From: Planktosalinus lacus
GTDB taxonomy: Bacteria; Bacteroidota; Bacteroidia; Flavobacteriales; Flavobacteriaceae
NCBI RefSeq assembly: GCF_014640155.1
Contig: NZ_BMGK01000001.1
Location: 186,001 to 250,000 of the forward strand
Length of the DNA: 64,000 nt
Reading direction: 5' to 3'
A model generated the notes under the pieces. That model was given only the letters and a program-made list of their open reading frames with translations. It did no database searches and was not told the origin of the DNA. Both the position numbers and the translations under genes were made by a program. Of the stretch, positions 1-6,738 are shown in pieces. Each line of letters starts with the position of its first letter. Within the stretch, counting starts at the first letter, position 1.

Positions 1-388
1 AATCAATAAATTTTTAAATATTAGTTTAAAAAGAAAAAGACACGATCTTGATTTTATTAAGCGTGATACACACATCACATATCCTATTTTTGAATATATT
101 GACACAAATAGTGAAACTATTTATTACCTTATAGCAAATAAGTGTAAAACTCAAACCGAAAAAGTAACCAGTGCAGGAAGTTTATTTGCTTCAGAAACTG
201 AAGAAAAAACACATTATTTAGTACCTGAATACAAGCAAACGGATTTCCTTTTAAAAGTAGTTTTTGACGATTGTGTAATTAGTGATCAAAAAGCACTAGC
301 CGAACTTTCCAGAATCCCCAAAATATCTACTTATTATGAAATCGACCAAAATAAATTAAAGTCTAAACAAAATTTAAATTTTGACTAA
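1..388 (+). CDS. IPExxVDY family protein, 5' truncated by the window edge
   Basis: The reading frame is open from base 2 to a TAA at 386-388, giving about 128 residues with no start inside the window. Near the end it reads ELSRIPKISTYYEIDQNK, which resembles the IP-x3-x-Y signature of the small flavobacterial IPExxVDY family. That family is usually found between rnc and pyk, and here it abuts pyk directly: the TAA is followed at once by the pyk ATG. The Glu of the name motif is Lys here. The biochemical role of the family is unknown. Placement rests on the motif plus the gene order; the coding nature is clear. Confidence 0.72.
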   Translation, partial: INKFLNISLKRKRHDLDFIKRDTHITYPIFEYIDTNSETIYYLIANKCKTQTEKVTSAGSLFASETEEKTHYLVPEYKQTDFLLKVVFDDCVISDQKALAELSRIPKISTYYEIDQNKLKSKQNLNFD

Positions 389-1816
389 ATGCCGAATAGA
401 AAAAAAACAAAAATAGTAGCTACACTGGGTCCTGCAACACAAAGCAAAGAAACCATCAGAGAAATGATTCTTGCAGGTGTTGATGTCTTCAGAATTAATT
501 TTTCACATGCTAATTACACCAATGTATTAGAACGAATTCAAACCATCAGAGAAATTGGCAAGACACTCAATTTTACACCAGCAATTTTGGCTGATTTGCA
601 AGGGCCTAAGCTAAGAGTCGGTATGATGAAAGAAGAGGTGATTGTGAAACCGGGAGATGAAATTCTTTTTTGCACAGGAGAGGAGTTTGAAGGAAATGCC
701 AAACGAGTCTATATGAACTATGACACTTTCCCTAAAGATGTAAATGTTGGGGAGATGATACTTTTAGATGATGGTAAGTTGCATTTTCAGGTAATTTCAA
801 CCAATAAAAAAGATGAAGTAAAAGCAAAAGTTCTTCAAGGAGGCCCCTTACGATCTAAGAAAGGAGTGAATCTTCCAAATACAAAAATTTCACTTCCGGC
901 AATGACCGAAAAAGATATTGAAGATGCGAAATTTGCTATCAAACAAGAAGTTGATTGGATTGCATTGTCTTTTGTTAGAGATGCAGAAGACCTTCAAATA
1001 CTCAATAATTTAATTAAAGAGCATGCTGCTTTTAAAATTCCGGTTATTGCTAAAATTGAAAAGCCGGAAGCAGTTAAAAACATCAAAAGAATCATCGCCT
1101 ATTGTGATGGATTGATGGTTGCAAGAGGTGATTTGGGTGTAGAAATTCCAGCGAATGAAGTGCCTCTCATTCAAAAAGAACTGGTGCTGGTAGCAAAACA
1201 AGCCAGAATTCCTGTCATTATTGCCACCCAAATGATGGAAACAATGATTACCTCACTCACCCCAACCAGAGCTGAAGTAAATGACGTTGCCAACTCTGTG
1301 ATGGATGGAGCCGATGCGGTTATGCTTTCTGGAGAGACATCAATTGGAAATTACCCAGTGCAAGTTATTGAGACAATGGCGAAAATTTTGAAAAGTGTTG
1401 AAAATTCAAAACTTATAAGAGTCCCTCAAGAACCACCACAAATAAAAACTATAAGATACATAACCAAATCGGTATGTTATCACGCCGCATTGATGGCCAA
1501 TGAAATTGAAGCAAAAGCCATATGTACACTCACAAATAGTGGTTATACCGCCTTTCAAATTTCTGCGTGGAGACCCAATGCTCATATTTTGGTGTTTAGC
1601 TCAAATAAGAATATCATCACGCGAATGAATCTATTGTGGGGAGTTAGAGCTTTTCATTATGATAAATTTGTAAGCACAGATGAAACCATAGAGGATATAA
1701 ACAACATTGCCTGTGAAATGGAATTTGTTGAAAAAGGCGATTATTTAATTAACCTTGCCTCAATGCCTATTCAAGATAAAGGAATGGTAAACACATTGCG
1801 AGTTTCACTTGTCTAG
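389..1816 (+). CDS. pyk: Pyruvate kinase
   Basis: Converts phosphoenolpyruvate and ADP to pyruvate and ATP, the last step of glycolysis, in the cytoplasm. The 475 residues match the usual length. ATLGPAT lies at 11-17, RINFSH at 35-40 and DLQGPKLR at 69-76. The active-site stretch IAKIEKPEAV sits near residue 220, MVARGDLGVEIP near 245 and the MDGADAVMLSGET signature near 300. The C-terminal regulatory domain is present. The ATG follows the upstream stop codon without a gap, so it is probably translated as part of an operon with the IPExxVDY gene. It converges on dinB with a 5-base gap. Confidence 0.97.
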   Translation: MPNRKKTKIVATLGPATQSKETIREMILAGVDVFRINFSHANYTNVLERIQTIREIGKTLNFTPAILADLQGPKLRVGMMKEEVIVKPGDEILFCTGEEFEGNAKRVYMNYDTFPKDVNVGEMILLDDGKLHFQVISTNKKDEVKAKVLQGGPLRSKKGVNLPNTKISLPAMTEKDIEDAKFAIKQEVDWIALSFVRDAEDLQILNNLIKEHAAFKIPVIAKIEKPEAVKNIKRIIAYCDGLMVARGDLGVEIPANEVPLIQKELVLVAKQARIPVIIATQMMETMITSLTPTRAEVNDVANSVMDGADAVMLSGETSIGNYPVQVIETMAKILKSVENSKLIRVPQEPPQIKTIRYITKSVCYHAALMANEIEAKAICTLTNSGYTAFQISAWRPNAHILVFSSNKNIITRMNLLWGVRAFHYDKFVSTDETIEDINNIACEMEFVEKGDYLINLASMPIQDKGMVNTLRVSLV

Positions 1817-1821
1817 TATGG

Positions 1822-2922
1822 TTAAAAGTCAAAACTTAGTTGTACAGAAACCGTTTCTTTTTTGGAAGCGGTTTTTTTCTTTTCCGTGTTTAGATTTGAA
1901 AGGGAAATACCCAACAATCTTACAGAATTTGATACTTTTTCCTGAAACAGCAACTCTTTGACAATTTCCAAAATCAAGGCTTTATCTGAAATAAAATAAG
2001 GCAGGGTTTTGCTGCGGGTTTGCAAAGTGAAATCGCTATATTTAATTTTCAGTGTGATGGTTTTCCCTGCGACTTTTGATTTTTTAAGCCTGCGTTCAAT
2101 TTCATCGGCGATGTTTTGTAAGCGTTCCAGCATAAATATTTCTGAAGAGATGTTTTCAAAAAAAGTGCGTTCAGCACCCAGTGATTTTCTGATGCGGTTT
2201 GGCTTTACCTCACTTTTGTGAATGCCGCGCACTACATAATAGTAGTAAGCACCGCTTTTTCCAAAGGTTTCCGTGAGGTATTCAAGCGACTTGTTTTTTA
2301 AATCTTTACCTGTAAAAATGCCCAAATTGTACATTTTCTCCTGAGTGACTTTCCCCACACCATAAAATTTCCTGATATCCAGATTTTCTAGAAAGTCTAA
2401 CACTTCTTCTGGGCCAATTGTTTTTTGTCCGTTGGGCTTGTTGATGTCACTGGCCACTTTGGCGATAAACTTATTGATGGAAATTCCTGCTGAAGCTGTT
2501 AACCCGGTTTGCTCAAAAATCTTTTGCCTAATTTCTTTTGCTATAAGCGAAGCACTGGGGTACCCTTTTTTATTTTCGGTCACATCGAGATAGGCTTCAT
2601 CGAGTGAAAGCGGCTCAACCTTGTCTGTATATTCCAGGAAAATTTTCCTGATTTTTTGAGAAACTTCTTTATAACGCTCAAAGTTGGACTTTACAAAAAT
2701 CAAATCAGGACACAATTTTCTGGCGACCACACTCGACATCGCACTGCGCACACCAAATTTTCGTGCTTCATAACTCGCTGCAGAAACCACTCCACGATCT
2801 GAACTTCCTCCCACAGCAACAGGTTTCCCATGCAAATCCGGGTTGTCCAGTTGTTCTACGGAAGCAAAAAAGGCATCCATATCAACGTGAATAATTTTTC
2901 TGATGGGAATTTCGTCGTGCAT
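1822..2922 (-). CDS. dinB: DNA polymerase IV (Y-family translesion polymerase)
   Basis: Error-prone lesion-bypass polymerase. The catalytic acidic residues are visible: DMDAFFASVE with Asp14 and Asp16, and SLDEAYLD with Asp108 and Glu109. A helix-hairpin-helix-like stretch (FYGVGKVTQEKM) follows, then the little-finger domain. The last residues, VQLSFDF, fit a C-terminal sliding-clamp binding peptide. The length of 366 residues is normal. It is divergent from the 3042 gene. A TATTTTTG box lies only 5 bases before the ATG, so the transcript may be nearly leaderless. Confidence 0.95.
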   Translation of the reverse strand: MHDEIPIRKIIHVDMDAFFASVEQLDNPDLHGKPVAVGGSSDRGVVSAASYEARKFGVRSAMSSVVARKLCPDLIFVKSNFERYKEVSQKIRKIFLEYTDKVEPLSLDEAYLDVTENKKGYPSASLIAKEIRQKIFEQTGLTASAGISINKFIAKVASDINKPNGQKTIGPEEVLDFLENLDIRKFYGVGKVTQEKMYNLGIFTGKDLKNKSLEYLTETFGKSGAYYYYVVRGIHKSEVKPNRIRKSLGAERTFFENISSEIFMLERLQNIADEIERRLKKSKVAGKTITLKIKYSDFTLQTRSKTLPYFISDKALILEIVKELLFQEKVSNSVRLLGISLSNLNTEKKKTASKKETVSVQLSFDF

Positions 2923-2926
2923 ACCA

Positions 2927-2934
2927 CAAAAATA
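2927..2934 (-). promoter_or_regulatory. -7-like box before dinB
   Basis: On the minus strand this reads TATTTTTG, matching the Bacteroidota -7 consensus TAnnTTTG. I see no convincing -33 TTTG. Its closeness to the ATG implies a very short or absent leader. Confidence 0.35.
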
Positions 2935-2956
2935 CTGTAATTTTATGTCGATGAAT

Positions 2957-2969
2957 GCCCATAATGGGC
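2957..2969. repeat. 13-base palindrome between dinB and the 3042 gene
   Basis: GCCCAT-A-ATGGGC is a perfect dyad with a single central base. It lies in the 119-base divergent intergenic region, 35 bases upstream of the dinB ATG. It could be an operator for a dimeric regulator. No regulator is identified. Confidence 0.35.
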
Positions 2970-3041
2970 CATTAAGAATTAAAAGTTAATATCAAACAGC
3001 ACTCACATAACTAAAACAATGGTTAAGAAATTTTTATAGAG

Positions 3042-3695
3042 ATGAAAAAAACGGCAATCATTTTAGGCGCTACAGGTCTGACCGGAGGATTCCTGCTCAA
3101 GCTTTTGTTGAAAGATGACCGTTATAAAAAAATAAAATTGTTTTCGCGAAGCAGTGTAGGTTTTACGCATCTCAAACAAGAAGAGCATCTCATCGATTTG
3201 TTTGAGCTTGAAAAACACAGAGAGTACTTTCAGGCAGATGAAGTATTTTGCTGTATTGGTACCACCAAGTCAAAAACCCCAGGCAACGAGACTTATAAAA
3301 AGATAGATTACGGCATTCCTTTCGCTGCAGCAAAAATTTGTTCGGAAAATAAAATAGACACTTTCATCGTCATTTCGGCAATGGGAGCAAATCCTGACAG
3401 CAAGGTTTTTTCTAACAAAACCAAAGGTGAAATGGAACGCGATGTCCTGAAACAAGAAATTTCAAATACATACATTTTACAACCCGGCTTGATTAGCGGT
3501 GACAGGGATGAAAAACGCTTGGGCGAATCGATAGCTAAATTCTTCTTCAAAATATTAAACCCCATAATCCCCAAAAAGTACCGCTCCATTTCTCCAAAAA
3601 CGATTGCAAAAGCGATGATCGTTCTAGCCAATCAAGGTCATTCAAAAACACGTGTTGAAAATCAAACCCTCAAAGAGATTGCAAAAGATGCTTGA
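3042..3695 (+). CDS. NAD(P)-binding Rossmann-fold protein (atypical SDR, TIP30/YbjT-like)
   Basis: The protein starts with an N-terminal dinucleotide-binding loop, ILGATGLTGG (residues 8-17). Further motifs include CCIGTTKSKTPG and the PYK-less atypical SDR pattern VISAMGANPDS. At 217 residues it fits the family of small NAD(P)H-binding proteins related to HTATIP2/TIP30. The substrate is unknown. Its last 8 bases overlap the start of the CYTH gene (ATGCTTGA), which indicates translational coupling. Confidence 0.85.
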   Translation: MKKTAIILGATGLTGGFLLKLLLKDDRYKKIKLFSRSSVGFTHLKQEEHLIDLFELEKHREYFQADEVFCCIGTTKSKTPGNETYKKIDYGIPFAAAKICSENKIDTFIVISAMGANPDSKVFSNKTKGEMERDVLKQEISNTYILQPGLISGDRDEKRLGESIAKFFFKILNPIIPKKYRSISPKTIAKAMIVLANQGHSKTRVENQTLKEIAKDA

Positions 3696-4158
3696 AATTG
3701 AACGTAAATTTTTAGTCACTACAGATGCTTTTAAACAAGCTGCTTTTAAACAAACCCGCATTGTACAAGGGTTTCTCAACACCCACCCCGAACGAACTGT
3801 GCGCGTGCGCATCAAAGGAGATTTGGGTTTTTTAACTGTGAAAGGAATTTCCAACAAAGCAGGAACCATCAGATCAGAGTGGGAAACAGAAATTTCAGCA
3901 GAAGATGCTGAACAATTATTAAATCTATGCGAACCCGGAATCATTGACAAAACCCGATATGAAATAAAGGTGGGCAATCATATTTTTGAAGTCGATGAGT
4001 TTTTAGGCGAAAATGAAGGGCTGATTGTCGCAGAAGTAGAATTAAAATCGGAAGATGAGGCATTTGAAAAACCCTCCTGGCTGGGAAAGGAAGTCACCGG
4101 CGAGTTGAAGTATTACAATTCGCAATTGAGTTTAAACCCATTTAAAAACTGGAAATAA
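3688..4158 (+). CDS. CYTH domain protein (inorganic triphosphatase-like)
   Basis: Starts MLEIERKFLV, the hallmark ExExK motif (Glu3, Glu5, Lys7) of CYTH tunnel-fold triphosphatases. Later basic and acidic strands include RVRIKGDLGFLTVKG and FEVDEFLGENEGL. The 156-residue length is typical. An upstream in-frame ATG at 3652 would add 12 residues (MLKIKPSKRLQK) inside the previous gene. I prefer 3688 because CYTH proteins normally begin right at the motif and because it gives an ATG/TGA overlap. Probable activity is hydrolysis of tripolyphosphate or a related triphosphate. The substrate is not evident. Confidence 0.9.
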   Translation: MLEIERKFLVTTDAFKQAAFKQTRIVQGFLNTHPERTVRVRIKGDLGFLTVKGISNKAGTIRSEWETEISAEDAEQLLNLCEPGIIDKTRYEIKVGNHIFEVDEFLGENEGLIVAEVELKSEDEAFEKPSWLGKEVTGELKYYNSQLSLNPFKNWK

Positions 4159-4163
4159 TCATT

Positions 4164-4195
4164 AACCCTCGAAGGTTTTAAACCCTTCGAGGGTT
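4164..4195. terminator. 12-bp perfect inverted repeat between convergent genes
   Basis: Arms AACCCTCGAAGG (4164-4175) and CCTTCGAGGGTT (4184-4195) enclose the loop TTTTAAAC. It lies between the convergent CYTH gene and the isoaspartyl peptidase. There is no clean T-run after it on the plus strand, so it may act as a bidirectional terminator or be one copy of a repeated intergenic hairpin. Confidence 0.6.
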
Positions 4196-4235
4196 GATCA
4201 AATATTCCGGTAAAAATCCTTTTTAAAACGTCTTC

Positions 4236-5301
4236 TTAGTTTTTATAAATACCAATTGTCATTTCTCCTTGAGCGTTCATAGAGGCACGATACATCCCTG
4301 CCGTGTTGAATTCAGCGACCATATTACCGTCTTTATCAATTGCAATAATACCACCATCACCTCCCAAGGCGGGCACTTTTTTCTGGATGACTTCTTCAGC
4401 AGCTTCTTTCAGGCTTAGACCTTTGTATTCCATCAACGCTGAAATATCGTGAGCGACCACGGCCCTGATAAAAAACTCTCCCCAACCTGTTGAAGATACT
4501 GCACATGTAGCATTATTTGCATATGTTCCGGCACCAATTATTGGCGCGTCGCCTATGCGGTTCCATTTTTTATTGGTCATCCCACCTGTTGAGGTTCCCG
4601 TGTTTGTCAAGCGCAGCAGCCCCAACGGTGCCAAATTTTGAATCTTTAATGAAGGGATCGATGGAAGCAGTTTTACCATCGTGGTCAAGTTGGGTTTTTT
4701 CAGAATTTTTGATGCGCTTTAAAGATTGAAAACGGTTTTCAGTGTAGAAATAGGAAGGGTCAACCAATTGGATTCCCTGTTCAGAGGCAAATTGTTCAGC
4801 ACCTTCACCACTGAGCATCACGTGGGGAGAATGGGTCATCACTTTTATGGCAAGGTCAATGGGGTTTTTAACACGTGTAACACCGCTGATGGCACCGGCA
4901 TCCTGAGTGTTACCCACCATTACTGAAGCGTCGAGTTCGTTGGTTTCGTGATGTGTAAAGACAGCTCCCTTCCCGGCATTGAATAACGGCGAATCTTCCA
5001 TTATTTTAATAGTTGCTGCAATGGCTTCTAAGCTTGTGCCATCGTTTACTAATATACCGTGTCCTGTTTGAATGGCTCGTTCCAAAACTTCTTGATATGC
5101 TGCTTCTAAGGAATCGCTCATATTTTTTTTTAGAATGGTTCCGGCACCTCCATGAAGAATGATTCCGAAATTATTTTTTGAACTTTTCTCTTCTATATCA
5201 GATGTTATTTTATCGTTTTGAGGCTCATTTTTGTCGGAGCAAGCACTAAAAAAGAACATTAATAATAAAAATACTACAAAATTTTTCATAATTTTTTTCA
5301 A
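4236..5301 (-). pseudogene. Isoaspartyl peptidase/L-asparaginase, frameshifted (periplasmic lipoprotein)
   Basis: Plant-type asparaginases are Ntn hydrolases that cleave isoaspartyl dipeptides or asparagine after self-cleavage before a Thr. The upstream frame (5301 to 4570) carries a lipoprotein signal (FFFSAC, Cys21), HGGAGT and the nucleophile Thr225 in KFGTVGAAALD. It then runs out of frame after DKHGNL and stops. The rest of the beta subunit (TSTGGMTNKKW, GDAPIIGAGTYANN, ALGGDGG) continues in the +1 frame down to 4236. At the break, family members read GN-L-A-A-G-TSTGG. Here GN and G-TS share one GGAACCT (minus strand, 4592-4598). This is what a 14-base deletion between two short direct repeats would leave. 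Both halves otherwise look conserved, so the lesion is recent or a sequence error. Confidence 0.85.
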
Positions 5302-5454
5302 TTAGTTTTAAAGATTAGAAAATACGCATAAATACTGTTATTACGAAATGTTTTTGTCGTTAGAAATGTAAGAAAAAAGTAGTTGTAAAAACTACAAAAT
5401 CCGATGAAATGCAAAAAAAATAGGATAAAATGTAAATTGTAATAAAAAAATACT

Positions 5455-5462
5455 TACATTTG
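5455..5462 (+). promoter_or_regulatory. -7-like box before the CAP-domain gene
   Basis: TACATTTG matches TAnnTTTG, with a TTG at 5437-5439 upstream (spacing shorter than ideal). Transcription from here would place both tandem dyads at 5465-5512 in the leader RNA. Confidence 0.45.
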
Positions 5463-5464
5463 GA

Positions 5465-5512
5465 TTGTATTAATTCCCAAAGTTAATACAAAAATTAAGT
5501 TCCCAAACTTAA
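5465..5512. repeat. Two tandem dyads sharing a TTCCCAAA core
   Basis: First dyad: arms TTGTATTAA (5465-5473) and TTAATACAA (5483-5491) around TTCCCAAAG. Second dyad: arms TTAAGTT (5495-5501) and AACTTAA (5506-5512) around CCCA. Both units contain TTCCCAAA flanked by TTAA, so they are also direct repeats of each other. They lie between a likely promoter and the ATG of the CAP gene, and could be protein-binding sites or RNA hairpins. Confidence 0.5.
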
Positions 5513-5522
5513 CCTACTTACT

Positions 5523-6026
5523 ATGAAAACAAAATTACACGGACTTTTAGTCTTAGCCATGCTTGTCGTTTTTACATCTTGCTCCAAAGATGAAATTGAC
5601 CAAGCAGATGATTTAAATTATGAAGTTGATTTAAACATCGTTCAGAAAAATGATCTTGAAATGTCAAAAGACATTTTAGATCTTGTTAATGACCACAGAA
5701 ATTCTATTGGTCTTACACCCCTAACTATGGATCAACAATATGCTTCGGCTTATGCGGTTGACCATACAGATTACATGATTGCATTGAGTCAAATTAATCA
5801 TGACAATTTTCATTTACGTTCCAAAGCTTTAAAAGATAAAGGAGCTATGCGGGTAGGCGAAAATGTTGCTTATGGTTATGATGATGCCGCATCTGTTGTG
5901 AGTAGCTGGTTAAACAGCCCTTCTCACAGAGAAATCATTGAGGGTAATTATACACACAGCGGTTTTGGAGTTTTTAAAGACCATAAAGGACGTTACTTCT
6001 TTACGCAGTTATTTTATTTGAAATAG
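5523..6026 (+). CDS. CAP (SCP/PR-1-like) domain lipoprotein
   Basis: A lipoprotein signal peptide ends in VVFTSC (Cys20). The CAP domain follows, with LVNDHRNSIGLTPL near residues 57-70, HDNF, VGENVAYGY, WLNSPSHREII and a C-terminal YFFTQLFY strand. This pattern resembles the bacterial YkwD group. Bacterial CAP proteins are exported and mostly of unknown activity. At 167 residues it is a single compact domain. It has its own promoter-like box and the tandem dyads in its leader, so its expression may be specifically controlled. Confidence 0.9.
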   Translation: MKTKLHGLLVLAMLVVFTSCSKDEIDQADDLNYEVDLNIVQKNDLEMSKDILDLVNDHRNSIGLTPLTMDQQYASAYAVDHTDYMIALSQINHDNFHLRSKALKDKGAMRVGENVAYGYDDAASVVSSWLNSPSHREIIEGNYTHSGFGVFKDHKGRYFFTQLFYLK

Positions 6027-6070
6027 ATTCCTATGTCAAATTTTCCTATTTTTTATTTTTAGGATAGAAG

Positions 6071-6112
6071 CATTTCCTGTATTTTTATGAAAAACTAAAA
6101 CTACAGGAAATG
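6071..6112. promoter_or_regulatory. 11-bp inverted repeat whose right arm contains the nbaC start codon
   Basis: Arms CATTTCCTGTA (6071-6081) and TACAGGAAATG (6102-6112) are perfect complements around a 20-base spacer. The last three bases of the right arm are the nbaC ATG. As RNA this would bury the start codon. As DNA it could be an operator, since TATTTTTA at 6080-6087 resembles a -7 box placed between the arms. Confidence 0.5.
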
Positions 6113-6652
6113 GCTATTCAAAAACCTTTTAACCTTAACAAGTGGGTTGAAGAAAACAGAGACCTTTTAAAACCGCCTGTTGGAAATAAAAATCTCTACA
6201 AAGAAGCTGGCGACTATATTGTTATGATTGTTGCCGGTCCTAATGCACGCAAGGATTATCACTACAATGAAACCGAAGAGCTGTTCTATCAACTTGAAGG
6301 TTCAATAAATGTAATAATTCAGGAAAATGGTCAGCGTAAAGAGATGAAACTCAATGCCGGAGATATGTATTTACATCCGGCCAAAGTGCCCCACTCACCT
6401 TCAAGAAGTGCCGGTTCCATTGGATTGGTCATTGAGCGCAAACGCGCGGGAAAAGGTTTTACAGACGGACTCCTTTGGTTTTGTGATAATTGCAATCACA
6501 AAATTCACGAAACTTATTTTGAACTCCACGACATTGAAAAAGATTTCTTACCCCACTTCAAGAAATTTTATAACTCTGAAGCACTGCGCACCTGCTCAAA
6601 TTGTGGCACTGTAATGGAAACTGACCCGAGGTTTACAGATAGTGGCAGCTAG
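6110..6652 (+). CDS. nbaC: 3-hydroxyanthranilate 3,4-dioxygenase
   Basis: Opens the ring of 3-hydroxyanthranilate to aminocarboxymuconate semialdehyde in the kynurenine route of tryptophan breakdown. The cupin metal ligands are His51, Glu57 and His95, and the substrate-binding residues are Arg47, Arg99 and Glu110. The bacterial rubredoxin-like second metal site is complete: Cys125, Cys128, Cys162 and Cys165. The length (180) and numbering match the characterised bacterial enzymes closely. An aldehyde dehydrogenase gene follows after 86 bases. No other kynurenine-pathway gene lies in the window. Confidence 0.95.
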   Translation: MAIQKPFNLNKWVEENRDLLKPPVGNKNLYKEAGDYIVMIVAGPNARKDYHYNETEELFYQLEGSINVIIQENGQRKEMKLNAGDMYLHPAKVPHSPSRSAGSIGLVIERKRAGKGFTDGLLWFCDNCNHKIHETYFELHDIEKDFLPHFKKFYNSEALRTCSNCGTVMETDPRFTDSGS

Positions 6653-6695
6653 TTTAAAACAACTAACTTTTCTTTTCTTTGGGGGTTGAAATTCA

Positions 6696-6703
6696 TACCT
6701 TCG
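6696..6703 (+). promoter_or_regulatory. -7-like box before the ALDH7 gene
   Basis: TACCTTCG followed by C fits the TAnnTT(T/C)G variant seen also before ileS. It lies 35 bases before the chosen ATG at 6739 and inside the longer open frame from 6679. This argues that 6739 is the true start. Confidence 0.4.
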
Positions 6704-6738
6704 CAAAAACATTTTTTAATTTTTCAGAAACTATAATT

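Noticed and set aside
3642-3977. Antisense frame across the CYTH gene
   Set aside because: No known motif; the sense strand has the complete CYTH signature, and the overlap with two genes makes it a shadow.
4560-4690. Programmed ribosomal frameshift in the isoaspartyl peptidase
   Set aside because: There is no slippery heptamer or stimulating hairpin at the junction, and simple shifting would still leave out the Leu-Ala-Ala residues of the family. A deletion explains the site better.
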